Shown here piece by piece: positions 41,901-49,974 of a stretch of DNA of 64,000 nt. Position numbers and translations under genes: made by a program. Source of the stretch: Bacteroidales bacterium (GTDB lineage Bacteria > Bacteroidota > Bacteroidia > Bacteroidales > F082); assembly GCA_017395365.1 (NCBI GenBank), contig JAFPUN010000020.1:248001-312000 (forward strand), written 5' to 3'. The notes beneath the pieces are model-generated. The model was not told where the DNA came from. It saw nothing but the letters and a program-made list of their open reading frames with translations, and searched no databases. Each line of letters begins with the position of its first letter. Positions within the stretch are counted from its first letter, which is position 1.

Positions 41901-43047
41901 CGTTCAGGAAGAAGGCGGGCAGTCTGCTGATGGCCATGTCGGGGATGCTGTCGTCGTTCATGTCGACATAGGGATTGTCGGAATAGTAAGTGAAGTCCTT
42001 GATGGTGCCGTTCTCATAGTCATACTTGAGGAAGATGAGCGGGAATCCAGGGATGCCCGTATAGCCTTCGCTATAGGTCGGAGGCCAGTTCGAGATTAAG
42101 GTGTCGTTCATGCCCCCGAAGAGCATCACGGCCGCGGGTGGAATGAGCCAGTTGTCGTAGGCGTTGTGGATATAGCCTTTGATGGCGTCGGGGTAGTTGC
42201 CGCCGCATTCCGTGATGGTGACCACCTTGGTGAGTACGCCTTGCTTGTTGCGGAAACGCCGCAGGGTGTCGGCCCAAGCCAGGATGCTGTCGTCGTCGGG
42301 CGCTATGATAAGGTATTCGCAGCCTATGTCGAGTTTGTTCTCGGAATTGTTCAGGAGGTCGTAGTAATGCGCCTCGGGCAGCATGTCGGCGTTGATGACC
42401 AGGTCGCGTAAGATGTGGTCCCAGTCGGGGTTGCGGTAGCGGGCCTCGCCAAACTGTCCGTTGCCCCCTTCAAAACGCACTTCGATGTCCATGTCATAGA
42501 TGACTTCCAACGTTTTGCGTACAGGGTTGTAGCGGAAAGGTGTCACATTGAGCAGAACCACATCCAAGCCTCTGATTTGGGTGCTTTGGGCGATATCCAC
42601 GTTGTTACTGGGAAAGTCCGCATCCTTGCCAAAGACGCTCATGTCCTTACGGATGGCAGGTACTCCCGACTGTCGGTTCATCTGCAACTCTGCCACAGGC
42701 AGCAAGTCGATGCTGTCCAACACCCTCGATGCCTTCTTGCTCACTTCGATGCTTACTTTCGCGCCTTGTGGCACAGCGATGTAATAGTTCTCGAAAGGGA
42801 GGTTGGGCAGGCCCTCGGCGGTGGACCCGAAACTGCCTTTCAGCGTGATCTCCTGTCCCCGATATACTCCGTTTTCAACGTCGGCAATGCCGATTTCCGA
42901 GATGGAGTAATGCAGCGAGAGGCCTGTTGGTGTGCTGCTTTCGATGCTTATCCCTTGAGGTGTATCGGTGCGGAAACGATAGGTCTCTTGGGCATTGGTG
43001 ATGACGAAGGTCAATATGAAAGTAAAAAGGGTAAAAAGTCGTTTCAT
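38923..43047 (-). CDS. gingipain-like peptidase C25, long form with T9SS sorting domain
   Basis: 1374 residues with a signal peptide (ITNAQ). Residues 20-230 are the propeptide-like domain and 240-620 the C25 peptidase: catalytic His 513 (YRDHSASDY) and Cys 545 (SIGCDAACY). The usual Gly before His is Asp here (YRDH instead of YRGH). Later domains include a CARDB-like beta segment, a jelly-roll (about 1020-1160, ENFETD) and a PKD/Ig-like region (about 1165-1270), then a T9SS type A sorting domain at the end (GLYIVKLS). It is a secreted cysteine protease, specificity unknown. The paralogue lies immediately upstream (93-base gap). Confidence 0.85.
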   Translation of the reverse strand: MKRLFTLFTFILTFVITNAQETYRFRTDTPQGISIESSTPTGLSLHYSISEIGIADVENGVYRGQEITLKGSFGSTAEGLPNLPFENYYIAVPQGAKVSIEVSKKASRVLDSIDLLPVAELQMNRQSGVPAIRKDMSVFGKDADFPSNNVDIAQSTQIRGLDVVLLNVTPFRYNPVRKTLEVIYDMDIEVRFEGGNGQFGEARYRNPDWDHILRDLVINADMLPEAHYYDLLNNSENKLDIGCEYLIIAPDDDSILAWADTLRRFRNKQGVLTKVVTITECGGNYPDAIKGYIHNAYDNWLIPPAAVMLFGGMNDTLISNWPPTYSEGYTGIPGFPLIFLKYDYENGTIKDFTYYSDNPYVDMNDDSIPDMAISRLPAFFLNEYQLQIQKLIEYETHPTVDPHYYDHPVITAGHEENKWFLLTSQMVDGFCRDKLGKHPTNLYMMYDETLPRPDSVWSTGQNTDAVVDYFGPNGQNYVPANPRGLNHWVTREDSQLLINALNEETFLTLYRDHSASDYWCCPYFSTYDAQFLNNVNPTFILSIGCDAACYQFSYSLLYSVWMSRSIIAEFCNVPVGALGGIGATTVTRSHYNDRLTWGFLDYIWPNFMPTMGSSSEPAFARPSYALVAGKLFLTQGAFMADWWPSRITDTHNVFHYLGEAYLNLYTEVPQQMSLEVPPFHPDDQWQYEFTAEEDALVCISRDGEFQQAAIATGQRQSLTLPQMEVGTQFLVTVTKQNRFRYEQTVTVVSAQQPNVYMKASELHDQDGNGQLDYGETATIGITIHNSSTVASNGGQVTLLCESPYVEILQGTADYPHIEPDAELTLHDAFRIKVLPDVPDQTLLPFMVQFNEGQNAHFDRIVIEANAPVLCIEPEHQSMTANGDPSTHIATDGKSKLAFTVTNKGHSAAGLLLASLDIKAPFVEVENPQLQQQGLEPNETHSFTFDLNTTPNTITGAWLQTHFTVQHLEHHPWLDTIVQYGGVFENFETDTLNPLLQWSNSGSYRWVYSDDEAYEGDRCFVAQADTTHKSLLICRLKDHSIEHNVKVSFQFKTDDEEQLRFKYSNEEALFSSKEWQYAELTLNNGGGVFSFTYLKNHESSAQARLDNICFPPSHTTIAYAGDDIITCGQDFIVLFEAYAYDCDAIQWATDGDGHFDYDTVANPFYYPGNQDIENGNVHLTLTAFGNDTIVSTTQIRFANDVILGEIAGDSVVNKYNNPISHYANENPEGMQHSWYLEPASAGIIYGFGDAIDILWNQQEGDAEVTLWAWANNGCESVSKHISLIGYSTPEWHSIDFELFPNPTEGKVNIVFGETLQGKAIIEVYNLLGERMMAKNTGRLLQGAAVSLDLSHLVSGLYIVKLSTENGSCSKKVSVR

Positions 43048-43072
43048 AGCGATAAAAGTATGTTTCAGATGG

Positions 43073-43080
43073 CAAATTTA
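43073..43080 (-). promoter_or_regulatory. TAnnTTTG -7 promoter box of the long C25 gene
   Basis: Minus-strand TAAATTTG, 26 bases before the ATG, with TTGACA about 17 bases further upstream (near 43098). Confidence 0.5.
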
Positions 43081-43140
43081 CAAATTTTTAAAAATATGTC
43101 AAGTGTTTTGACGCATTTTTTTCGATGCTTCTGCAATTTG

Positions 43141-45618
43141 TTATTTGACACTCACTTTTTGGCTCCAGCAGCCTTCGTCGTTACATAGCTTGATGATGTA
43201 AATGCCTGGTGCGAAATGCTGTAGGTCTATCGTGAGGCTCTCACCTTGTTTTAGGTCTTGTACGGTCTTACTCGTAAGGCGCGTGCCTAGGATGTTGAAC
43301 GCTTCGATGGTCGACTTGCCTTGAAAGTCTTGGTCAAAGTTGATGTTGATCTTGCCATCGGTAGGGTGGGGGTAAAGAGAGAAAACAGAGGTGGTCTTGA
43401 ATCTGTTTTCGTCCTCGTCTCTTCCAATGACACCTTGAGGGCCACTGTTTGGGATGACGGGAACCTGAAATTCGTAACGGAAGTGGTTTTGTTTAGTGGC
43501 GGTAATAGTAAACCGGTCGCCTTCTTCCAATTGAGGCATAGCGAAGCTATGGGGCTGCCCATTGCTTCTGCAAACACCGATAATCTCGCCATCTCTCGAC
43601 AAACAAACTATGGCACCTTCTTCTGCCCTCACCGTGTATTCATTTACTTCCGCCATGCAATATGGTTCATGCTCGATTTGTATGGGTTGAGGCACCTCGG
43701 TGAAAAGGCAGAGATAGGTCTCTCCCGTGTAGCCGAAAAGGTTCATGGTGGAAAAGTCGACATCTGGCCACCAGTTGGGCAAGAAGACGTGATAGGCGAA
43801 ATACTGTTTTGCCGCTGATAGCACATAGGAAGGTCTGACGAATTCTGGTGGCATGTCGCTACCCATATCGGGAAGGAAATCGGGCCAGATGCAATCGTAA
43901 ATTCCCCAAGTAAGTATGTCGTTGAAATAGGAATGGGTGATGGTGGTTGCACCAATGCCACCAACGGCACCACTGTTTTCTTTGATGCAGAAGGCATCGA
44001 TGAGACATCGTTTCCAATTGTCAAAAAGCAAGGTGCTGCAACTAATAGAAAGGACGAAGGTGGGAGGACCGTATATATCAGTTTCGAGGTGATGGCATGA
44101 AAATTGCGGAAACCACCATTGATCCATGTAGGAGTGGCCACGATATAAGGTCAAAAAAGACCCTTCATTGAGCGCGTTACACAACGGCGTCGCGTCACGC
44201 ATGTCTCTCCAATCATGCAGTTCGCCGATGGACTGGGGGATGTAATTCTGCCCATTGGGACCAAAATAGTCCATTAGAACGGAGGTGTTGTAGCCTGTTG
44301 ACCAAATGGAATCGGGAATGGGGCCCGATTGGACCATGTAAAGGTCGGTGGGATGCTTGCCGAGTTTGTCGCGATAGAAACCATTGATGCTCTGTGAGCT
44401 GATCATGAACCATTTGTTGTCCTCATGACCTGATGAGATGATGGGGTGGTCATAGTAGGCGGCATCAGTGGGAGGGTCGCTTTCATATCGGATGGTCTTC
44501 TCAACAAAGATACGGTATTCGTCCAAGTCTCTCGCGGTCACCCTGCTGATGGTGATGTCTGCTATGCTGTCGTAGTTCATGTCACAATAGGGATAATCGG
44601 TGGGATATGAGTGCGCTTGATAGGGAGGGTCTGGGATTGTGGTCTGATGGCATGATTCAATGATGTTATCGATGCCATAGTCGCTTGCAAAAATAAGGAC
44701 AGCGGCTGGCGGAATTGCCCAATTGTTGTAAGCGTTGTGTAGGTAGTTGCTAATGTTGAAGTATCTGTTGCCTCCACATTCCGATACGGTGGCCACTTTC
44801 GTCGAGATGCCTTGCTTGGTGCGGAAGGCTTTCAGCGTGTCGGCCCAGGCTAAGATGTTGGGGTCGTCAGGAGAGATGATGAGGTATTCCCATCCATCTT
44901 CATCACGATCTCGAACCTCTTTGACTAAGCTGTAGTAGTCTACTGAAGGGATCATGTTTTTGTTGATAACGAGATTGCGGAGGATATGCGTCCAATCTGG
45001 GTTGAAATAACGGCTTTCTCCAAATTGCCCGTTGCCGCCTTCGAAACTGAGGTCAATGTCAATGTCGTAAATCACTTCCAAGGTCTTTCTCACAGGATTG
45101 TATCGGAATGGCGTCACACTGAGCAGTACCACATCGAGGCTGCGTATTTGTTTGGGTGCCGAAAGCACGATGTTCTCCGTTGGGAAATGGGTGTCTTTGC
45201 CGAATATGTCGGCATCCCAGTGCAACTGAATGTCACCTTCGGTCAAGTCGGTGCAAGCGGGCATCGCTGGGAGCAGTTCGATGTCGGTCAGCATGGTGCT
45301 GGCATTTTCCCTCACATGAAGGCTGACGGTGGCACCTCGTGGAACGGCGACATAGCGATTTACGACGGGCAGATTGGGATGTCCTTCGGCATTGGGCGCA
45401 AACTGCCCTTTCAAAATGATTTCTTTTCCTCTCACCTTGTCGTTTTCGATGGTGGCAATACCTAGTTCCTGAATGGAATAATGTAGCAAAAGGTGTGTTG
45501 CAGTACTGCTTGTCACATTGAGACCTTGAGGTGCATCGGTGCGGAAACGATAGGTCTCTTGGGCATTGATGATGCCGAGGGCTAATATAAATGTAAGAAG
45601 GGTAAAAAGTCGTTTCAT
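43141..45618 (-). CDS. gingipain-like peptidase C25, short form with T9SS sorting domain
   Basis: 825 residues, tandem paralogue of the gene downstream. The signal peptide, propeptide (FRYNPVRKTLEVIYD identical) and peptidase domain line up; catalytic His 495 (YRGHSYMDQ) and Cys 527 (SISCSTLLF). It lacks the long 500-residue middle of its partner: the T9SS sorting domain (ending GIYIIKLCNDE) follows shortly after the peptidase. Promoter TATATTTG at 45644-45651. Specificity unknown. Confidence 0.88.
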   Translation of the reverse strand: MKRLFTLLTFILALGIINAQETYRFRTDAPQGLNVTSSTATHLLLHYSIQELGIATIENDKVRGKEIILKGQFAPNAEGHPNLPVVNRYVAVPRGATVSLHVRENASTMLTDIELLPAMPACTDLTEGDIQLHWDADIFGKDTHFPTENIVLSAPKQIRSLDVVLLSVTPFRYNPVRKTLEVIYDIDIDLSFEGGNGQFGESRYFNPDWTHILRNLVINKNMIPSVDYYSLVKEVRDRDEDGWEYLIISPDDPNILAWADTLKAFRTKQGISTKVATVSECGGNRYFNISNYLHNAYNNWAIPPAAVLIFASDYGIDNIIESCHQTTIPDPPYQAHSYPTDYPYCDMNYDSIADITISRVTARDLDEYRIFVEKTIRYESDPPTDAAYYDHPIISSGHEDNKWFMISSQSINGFYRDKLGKHPTDLYMVQSGPIPDSIWSTGYNTSVLMDYFGPNGQNYIPQSIGELHDWRDMRDATPLCNALNEGSFLTLYRGHSYMDQWWFPQFSCHHLETDIYGPPTFVLSISCSTLLFDNWKRCLIDAFCIKENSGAVGGIGATTITHSYFNDILTWGIYDCIWPDFLPDMGSDMPPEFVRPSYVLSAAKQYFAYHVFLPNWWPDVDFSTMNLFGYTGETYLCLFTEVPQPIQIEHEPYCMAEVNEYTVRAEEGAIVCLSRDGEIIGVCRSNGQPHSFAMPQLEEGDRFTITATKQNHFRYEFQVPVIPNSGPQGVIGRDEDENRFKTTSVFSLYPHPTDGKININFDQDFQGKSTIEAFNILGTRLTSKTVQDLKQGESLTIDLQHFAPGIYIIKLCNDEGCWSQKVSVK

Positions 45619-45643
45619 GGCGAAAAATGTTTGTTTTAGGCGA

Positions 45644-45651
45644 CAAATATA
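45644..45651 (-). promoter_or_regulatory. TAnnTTTG -7 promoter box of the short C25 gene
   Basis: Minus-strand TATATTTG, 26 bases before the ATG, the same spacing as for the long paralogue. Confidence 0.5.
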
Positions 45652-45660
45652 TAAAAATAA

Positions 45661-45692
45661 AAAAATCCGCCAAACATTTTCGGCGGATTTTT
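45661..45692 (-). terminator. rho-independent terminator of the P5C dehydrogenase gene
   Basis: Hairpin AAAAATCCGCC / GGCGGATTTTT, 10-base loop, downstream of the gene ending at 45747 on the minus strand. Confidence 0.75.
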
Positions 45693-45708
45693 TTGGTGTT
45701 TTATCGCT

Positions 45709-45736
45709 GTAGAGACGCGGCGCGCCACGTCTCTAC
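45709..45736. repeat. GTAGAGACG...CGTCTCTAC palindromic repeat
   Basis: Arms GTAGAGACG and CGTCTCTAC around CGGCGCGCCA. A member of a short palindromic repeat type that is common in many bacterial genomes. Confidence 0.65.
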
Positions 45737-45746
45737 CGACAAACGA

Positions 45747-47378
45747 TTAATCTTGAGCCAGGAACGGATACCCGTAAGCGGCAGCAGGAACAAACGTGTT
45801 CTTGATGGCGCGGGGGCTGGTCCAGCGGATGAGGTTCCACAGGCCACCGGCCTTGTCGTTGGTGCCGCTGGCGCGGGCGCCGCCGAAGGGCTGCATGCCG
45901 ACCACGGCTCCCGTGGGCTTGTCGTTCACATAGTAGTTGCCGGCTGCGTGGCGCAGCTTGTCGTTGGCGATCTTCTGGGCCTTCAGGCAGTTGCCGAAGA
46001 AGGCGCCGGTGAGGGCGTAAGGCGAGCTTTGGTCGCACACGTCCAGCATCTCCTCAAACTTGTTGTCGTCGTAGACGTAGATGGTGATGATGGGTCCGAA
46101 GATCTCTTCCACCATGCTCTCGTAGTTCGGCACCTTGGCGAGGATGACGGTAGGCTCCACGAAGTAACCTACGCTCTTGTCGCAGTTGCCGCCGAAGACG
46201 ATTTCGGCGTCAGCGCTGGCTTTGGCGCGGTCGATGTAGCCCTTGCAGTTGTCGAACGAAGCCTCGTCGATGACGGCGTTCACGTAGTTGGTGAAGTCTT
46301 TCACGTCACCCATCTTGATGGTGCTCATCATGTCGCCCACGCGGTTCTTCACGTCGTTCCACATCGAAGCGGGGATGTAGGCACGCGATGCGGCGGAGCA
46401 CTTCTGGCCTTGGTATTCGAAGGCGCCACGCACGATGGCCACGGCCACCTCTTGCGGGTCGGCGCTGTTGTGGACGAAGATGAAGTCCTTGCCGCCGGTT
46501 TCACCCACGAGACGAGGATAGGCCTTGTACATGTCAAGGTTCTGTCCGGTGGTCTTCCACAGGCTCTTGAAGGTGGCGGTGCTGCCGGTGAAGTGGATGG
46601 CGTTGAAGTTCTTGTCCTTCAGGGCCACGCCGCTGATCACGCTGCCCTTGCCAGGCAGGAAGTTGACGACGCCAGCGGGAAGGCCGGCTTCCATGAAGAT
46701 GCGCATGTCGGTGTAGTTCGACAGCAGGGCGGTCGTCGAGGGTTTCCAGATGGTGGTGTTACCCATCAGGGCAGGGGTCATGTTCAGGTTGGAGGCGATG
46801 GAGGTGAAGTTGAAAGGCGTAATGGCGAACACGAAGCCTTCCAAGGGACGGTATTCGGTGCGGTTCAGCTGGTCGTTGGCCGAAGCGGGCTGCTCGGCGT
46901 AGAGCTTGCTGGCGTAGTGGTTGTTGTAGCGGAAGAAGTCGATGGTCTCGCAGGCGCTGTCGATCTCGGCTTGGAAGCAGTTCTTCGACTGGCCGAGCAT
47001 GGTGGCGGCGTTGATGCGGGCGCGGTACTTGGTGGCCAGCATCTCGGCGATGCGTGCCATGATGGCGGCGCGCTCGTCCCAAGGCGTGTTCTCCCAGTCG
47101 TGCTTGGCGGCTTGGGCGGCGTCGATGGCCATGCGGACTTCCTTTTCGCCTACCTTGTGGTAGCGTGCGATGACGTGCTTGTGGTCGTGGGGCATCACCA
47201 CCTCGCCCATGTCGCCCGTGCGGACTTCCTGGCCGTTGATGATGGCGGGGATTTCAACGATTTCGTTGGATTGTCTTTCGAGTTCCTTCTGGAGTTCGAT
47301 TCTCTCCGGACTGCCTGGTTTGTAGCTTTTTACAGGCTCGTTGTCCGGCTTCGCAAATGTAATCAGTGCGTTGTTCAT
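45747..47378 (-). CDS. L-glutamate gamma-semialdehyde (1-pyrroline-5-carboxylate) dehydrogenase
   Basis: 543 residues from the ATG at 47378 (MNNALITFAKPDN); the frame upstream adds AT-rich noise. Catalytic Cys in GQKCSAASRAYIP and Glu in LVGETGGKD are the aldehyde dehydrogenase residues. It oxidises glutamate semialdehyde to glutamate with NAD, the second step of proline degradation. The single-domain form (no proline dehydrogenase fused) is usual in this phylum. A terminator follows. Confidence 0.93.
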   Translation of the reverse strand: MNNALITFAKPDNEPVKSYKPGSPERIELQKELERQSNEIVEIPAIINGQEVRTGDMGEVVMPHDHKHVIARYHKVGEKEVRMAIDAAQAAKHDWENTPWDERAAIMARIAEMLATKYRARINAATMLGQSKNCFQAEIDSACETIDFFRYNNHYASKLYAEQPASANDQLNRTEYRPLEGFVFAITPFNFTSIASNLNMTPALMGNTTIWKPSTTALLSNYTDMRIFMEAGLPAGVVNFLPGKGSVISGVALKDKNFNAIHFTGSTATFKSLWKTTGQNLDMYKAYPRLVGETGGKDFIFVHNSADPQEVAVAIVRGAFEYQGQKCSAASRAYIPASMWNDVKNRVGDMMSTIKMGDVKDFTNYVNAVIDEASFDNCKGYIDRAKASADAEIVFGGNCDKSVGYFVEPTVILAKVPNYESMVEEIFGPIITIYVYDDNKFEEMLDVCDQSSPYALTGAFFGNCLKAQKIANDKLRHAAGNYYVNDKPTGAVVGMQPFGGARASGTNDKAGGLWNLIRWTSPRAIKNTFVPAAAYGYPFLAQD

Positions 47379-47432
47379 TATTTGTGATTTAAAGATTTGA
47401 AGATTTAAAATTTCAAGATTACGGTCGCTTCG

Positions 47433-47458
47433 CGTCATTGCGAGGAACGAAGCAATCT
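47433..47458. repeat. REP-like element CATTGCGAGGAACGAAGCAAT
   Basis: Short inverted repeat ATTGC/GCAAT (47437-47456) with the flank CGTC, identical in design to a repeat type that recurs in many bacterial genomes; related to 38815 and 57808. Confidence 0.65.
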
Positions 47459-47462
47459 AGGG

Positions 47463-48191
47463 TTATTTCTGTATGGCTGTTTCAATAAGTTCAATAGTAT
47501 TGTATTGGCCAACTTTGATTTTCACCCATCCGAGGCGTGTCGTGTTGTTCTTCAAGAGTTTGAAACCAATGTATTTGGGCGTGTCTAAGGGGAAATTCTC
47601 ACAATCGTTGAGATAGTGATGCGTCCATAACGAAACCGTGTCGTTGATGGGCTCCGTGTAGCCCATGGGTACTTGGTACGAACCCTCGAAAATGGTGGCT
47701 TCGGTGTCAAGAAAGGTATCGTCAAGGTGGAAAATGTCGCCTTCGTCGTTGGCATATAGGACAAAACGATCCTTGTTTATGATTATGCTATCGTTTTCCG
47801 ACATCATGTTACAAGTATTATAGGTGTCGAATAATGCCGTCACAACATTGCCGTCATCGCTTATGCGATAAGTAGTGTCAAGATGAATGTAGTTCTTTTG
47901 GTCAATGATTTCGCCCAATAGGCCTGTGCCAGGCATGCATTTGATGGAGGCTTTCATCCAATGGCCTAAGCCAGCCGATCCTGGGTAGGTTAAGGACAGC
48001 AGAAGGTCTTCCTTGCCGTCGCCATTAACATCGATAGCTTTTTCGAGGTAGTCGGCAACAGTGTCATAAACGGTGATCTCCATCTTGGAATTGTCGCCAA
48101 AAGCAATGCCCTTGGTGGCATTGATTTTTCTGCAAGAAGCGAAGCTGAGCAAAAGCAGTAGAGCTGTCGCAAATGATATTAAGTTCTTCAT
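47463..48191 (-). CDS. lipoprotein, paralogue of the upstream gene, with Ca-binding-like loop
   Basis: 242 residues. Lipobox FASC (Cys about 20). DVNGDGKEDLLL near residue 54 is an EF-hand/FG-GAP-like calcium loop. GSAGLGH, LLGEIIDQ, GFKLL and LGW-x-K match the next gene throughout. The C-terminus is identical for several residues (ETAIQK). Function unknown. Confidence 0.65.
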   Translation of the reverse strand: MKNLISFATALLLLLSFASCRKINATKGIAFGDNSKMEITVYDTVADYLEKAIDVNGDGKEDLLLSLTYPGSAGLGHWMKASIKCMPGTGLLGEIIDQKNYIHLDTTYRISDDGNVVTALFDTYNTCNMMSENDSIIINKDRFVLYANDEGDIFHLDDTFLDTEATIFEGSYQVPMGYTEPINDTVSLWTHHYLNDCENFPLDTPKYIGFKLLKNNTTRLGWVKIKVGQYNTIELIETAIQK

Positions 48192-48228
48192 ATGTCTATT
48201 GTTTTGGTTTTTGAATCAAAATAAAAGC

Positions 48229-48975
48229 CTATTTCTGTATAGCAGTTTCCAAAAGTTCAACATAATCATGGTGAAGGATGACTTTCATCCAACCGAGACG
48301 GCTTTGGTCGTTTTCGGTGAGTTTAAATCCTATGTATTTCGCTTCATCCATCGGGAAAAAGTCGCAATCATTTTTGTAGTTTATTTCATAATGATAGAGT
48401 ACATGGTCACCATTTTCAGTGCCCGCAGGATAAGAATAGGAACGGTTTTTAAGGAAGACAGCGGTGCTCATGAAGGTGTCGTTGTTGTCAAAGCTGTCAT
48501 TGGCATTGTTGGCATAAAGCGATAGCTTTTCCGTCGTGCTCACAACAGAATCTGTTTCTGCGATTCGTTCGCAAGTATAGGTTTTGTATACACCAATCAC
48601 CCACCAAATGCTGTCTTCCGTATGGGGGGGAGTGGAATCGACATGATAGTAATATTCCTGGTTGATGATGTCGCCTAACAAAGCGACGTTTTCATCTAGG
48701 CAGTTCAGTGTCGTGACAACGTCGTGTCCTAGTCCAGCGGAGCCAATATTTTCCGAATGGAACTGAACGTCATCTTGTCCGTCGCCATTGAGGTCAACGG
48801 TGTTGCCCCATGAAAAATGGCCGTATTGTTCAGGATAGAAAGTGCTGTCGTATGGTGTTACGGACATCCCTTTGCTGTCGCCGAAAACGACTTTGCCATT
48901 TGTTGTGTCTTTCTTGCATGAAGCAATGCTGGCCACCAGGAGCAAAGCCATTACAAAGAATGATAGTTGTTTCAT
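48229..48975 (-). CDS. lipoprotein, paralogue of the downstream gene
   Basis: 248 residues. Lipobox IASC (Cys 20), then DLNGDGQDDVQF near residue 63 as a calcium loop, and the shared motifs GSAGLGH, GDIINQ, KYIGFKL and ETAIQK. The two genes are tandem duplicates 37 bases apart. A TATATTTG box lies at 49019-49026, so they are probably one transcript. Confidence 0.65.
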   Translation of the reverse strand: MKQLSFFVMALLLVASIASCKKDTTNGKVVFGDSKGMSVTPYDSTFYPEQYGHFSWGNTVDLNGDGQDDVQFHSENIGSAGLGHDVVTTLNCLDENVALLGDIINQEYYYHVDSTPPHTEDSIWWVIGVYKTYTCERIAETDSVVSTTEKLSLYANNANDSFDNNDTFMSTAVFLKNRSYSYPAGTENGDHVLYHYEINYKNDCDFFPMDEAKYIGFKLTENDQSRLGWMKVILHHDYVELLETAIQK

Positions 48976-49018
48976 TTTGTTATGTTTTTATTTGAAGTTT
49001 TGTTTGATAAACGCGGTG

Positions 49019-49026
49019 CAAATATA
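49019..49026 (-). promoter_or_regulatory. TAnnTTTG -7 promoter box for the lipoprotein pair
   Basis: Minus-strand TATATTTG, 43 bases before the ATG at 48975. Confidence 0.45.
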
Positions 49027-49069
49027 GAATATTTCATTGCGAAAAAATACGATGCGAATTTTTTCGCAA

Positions 49070-49843
49070 TCATTTCATTCGCTTGATGACCTGCAACCTG
49101 TGCGTGTGCTCGTTCTTCTCCTTGTTGAAGATGCCCGTCTGGTCCATATAGTCGATGCGGACCTGACCCGAGCAGTGGATGATTTGCTCGTTTTCCATGA
49201 GGATGCCCACATGGGTGATGACGCCGTCCTCGTCGCCGAAGAAGGCCAGGTCGCCAGTCTGCGTCTCTTGCAAGAAATACACCAGGTCGCCGCACTTCAC
49301 CTGTTGCGAGGCGTCGCGGGGCAGGACGAGACCCGCCAAACGGGCGCACACCTTCGTCAAGCCCGAGCAGTCGAGACCCATCGACATGCGTCCTCCCCAG
49401 AGGTAAGGCGCACCGAGAAGTTGCTTGGCATAGTCGACCATAAGGTCGGGATGGAACTCCGAGGGCATCAACACGGCGTCGGGATGCGGCTCATAGAGCG
49501 GCGTGCCCATGGTCAGGAGCAGACCGTTGTAATTCGCTACAGGCTTATTAATAAGGTAAGGCGTCTTGCCCTTCATGGCGTTGAACTCCTCTTCGCTGAT
49601 TTCGCAAAACTGCTTGGCCTGTATCCAGCCTTGGTAGGGATAGGAGCCCGAATCCTCGATTCCTGATTCATGGTCTTGTTGAATGGCCGAAGGCTTGTCT
49701 TCGGTCTGTATCAGTAACCATTCTTTGGTCGTGTCCAAGACGGTATAGGTTTCGTTGTAGAGCAGTTGGCTCACCATCTCCGAAGCGTGTCGGGCTTCTT
49801 TGCGCATTGCGATGGCGGTAAGGTTGCAGATGCCGTATGTCAT
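49070..49843 (-). CDS. NlpC/P60 family peptidase (C40)
   Basis: 257 residues. Residues 1-120 have an SH3-like N-terminal part (DTTKEWLLIQTED, GWIQAKQF). The C-terminal domain has the catalytic Cys in GLDCSGLTKV, the first His in ITHVGILM and a further His in IIHCSGQVR. C40 enzymes hydrolyse gamma-D-glutamyl-diamino acid bonds in cell-wall peptides. There is no signal peptide, so it is probably cytoplasmic and used in peptide recycling. Confidence 0.9.
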   Translation of the reverse strand: MTYGICNLTAIAMRKEARHASEMVSQLLYNETYTVLDTTKEWLLIQTEDKPSAIQQDHESGIEDSGSYPYQGWIQAKQFCEISEEEFNAMKGKTPYLINKPVANYNGLLLTMGTPLYEPHPDAVLMPSEFHPDLMVDYAKQLLGAPYLWGGRMSMGLDCSGLTKVCARLAGLVLPRDASQQVKCGDLVYFLQETQTGDLAFFGDEDGVITHVGILMENEQIIHCSGQVRIDYMDQTGIFNKEKNEHTHRLQVIKRMK

Positions 49844-49974
49844 AATGGTTCTTTTTTCGTGTCGGTTTGAGCCGCTAAATTAGCGCATTTTTCACGATTT
49901 TGACTTGCATTTGGACTTTTATTTTTAATTTAGCACAAACTTTTATTGGGTGCTATATTGTTAATCATTTGATT

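Noticed and set aside
45627..47387. Plus-strand reading frame of 586 codons
   Set aside because: Antisense of the P5C dehydrogenase gene, with no recognisable motif.
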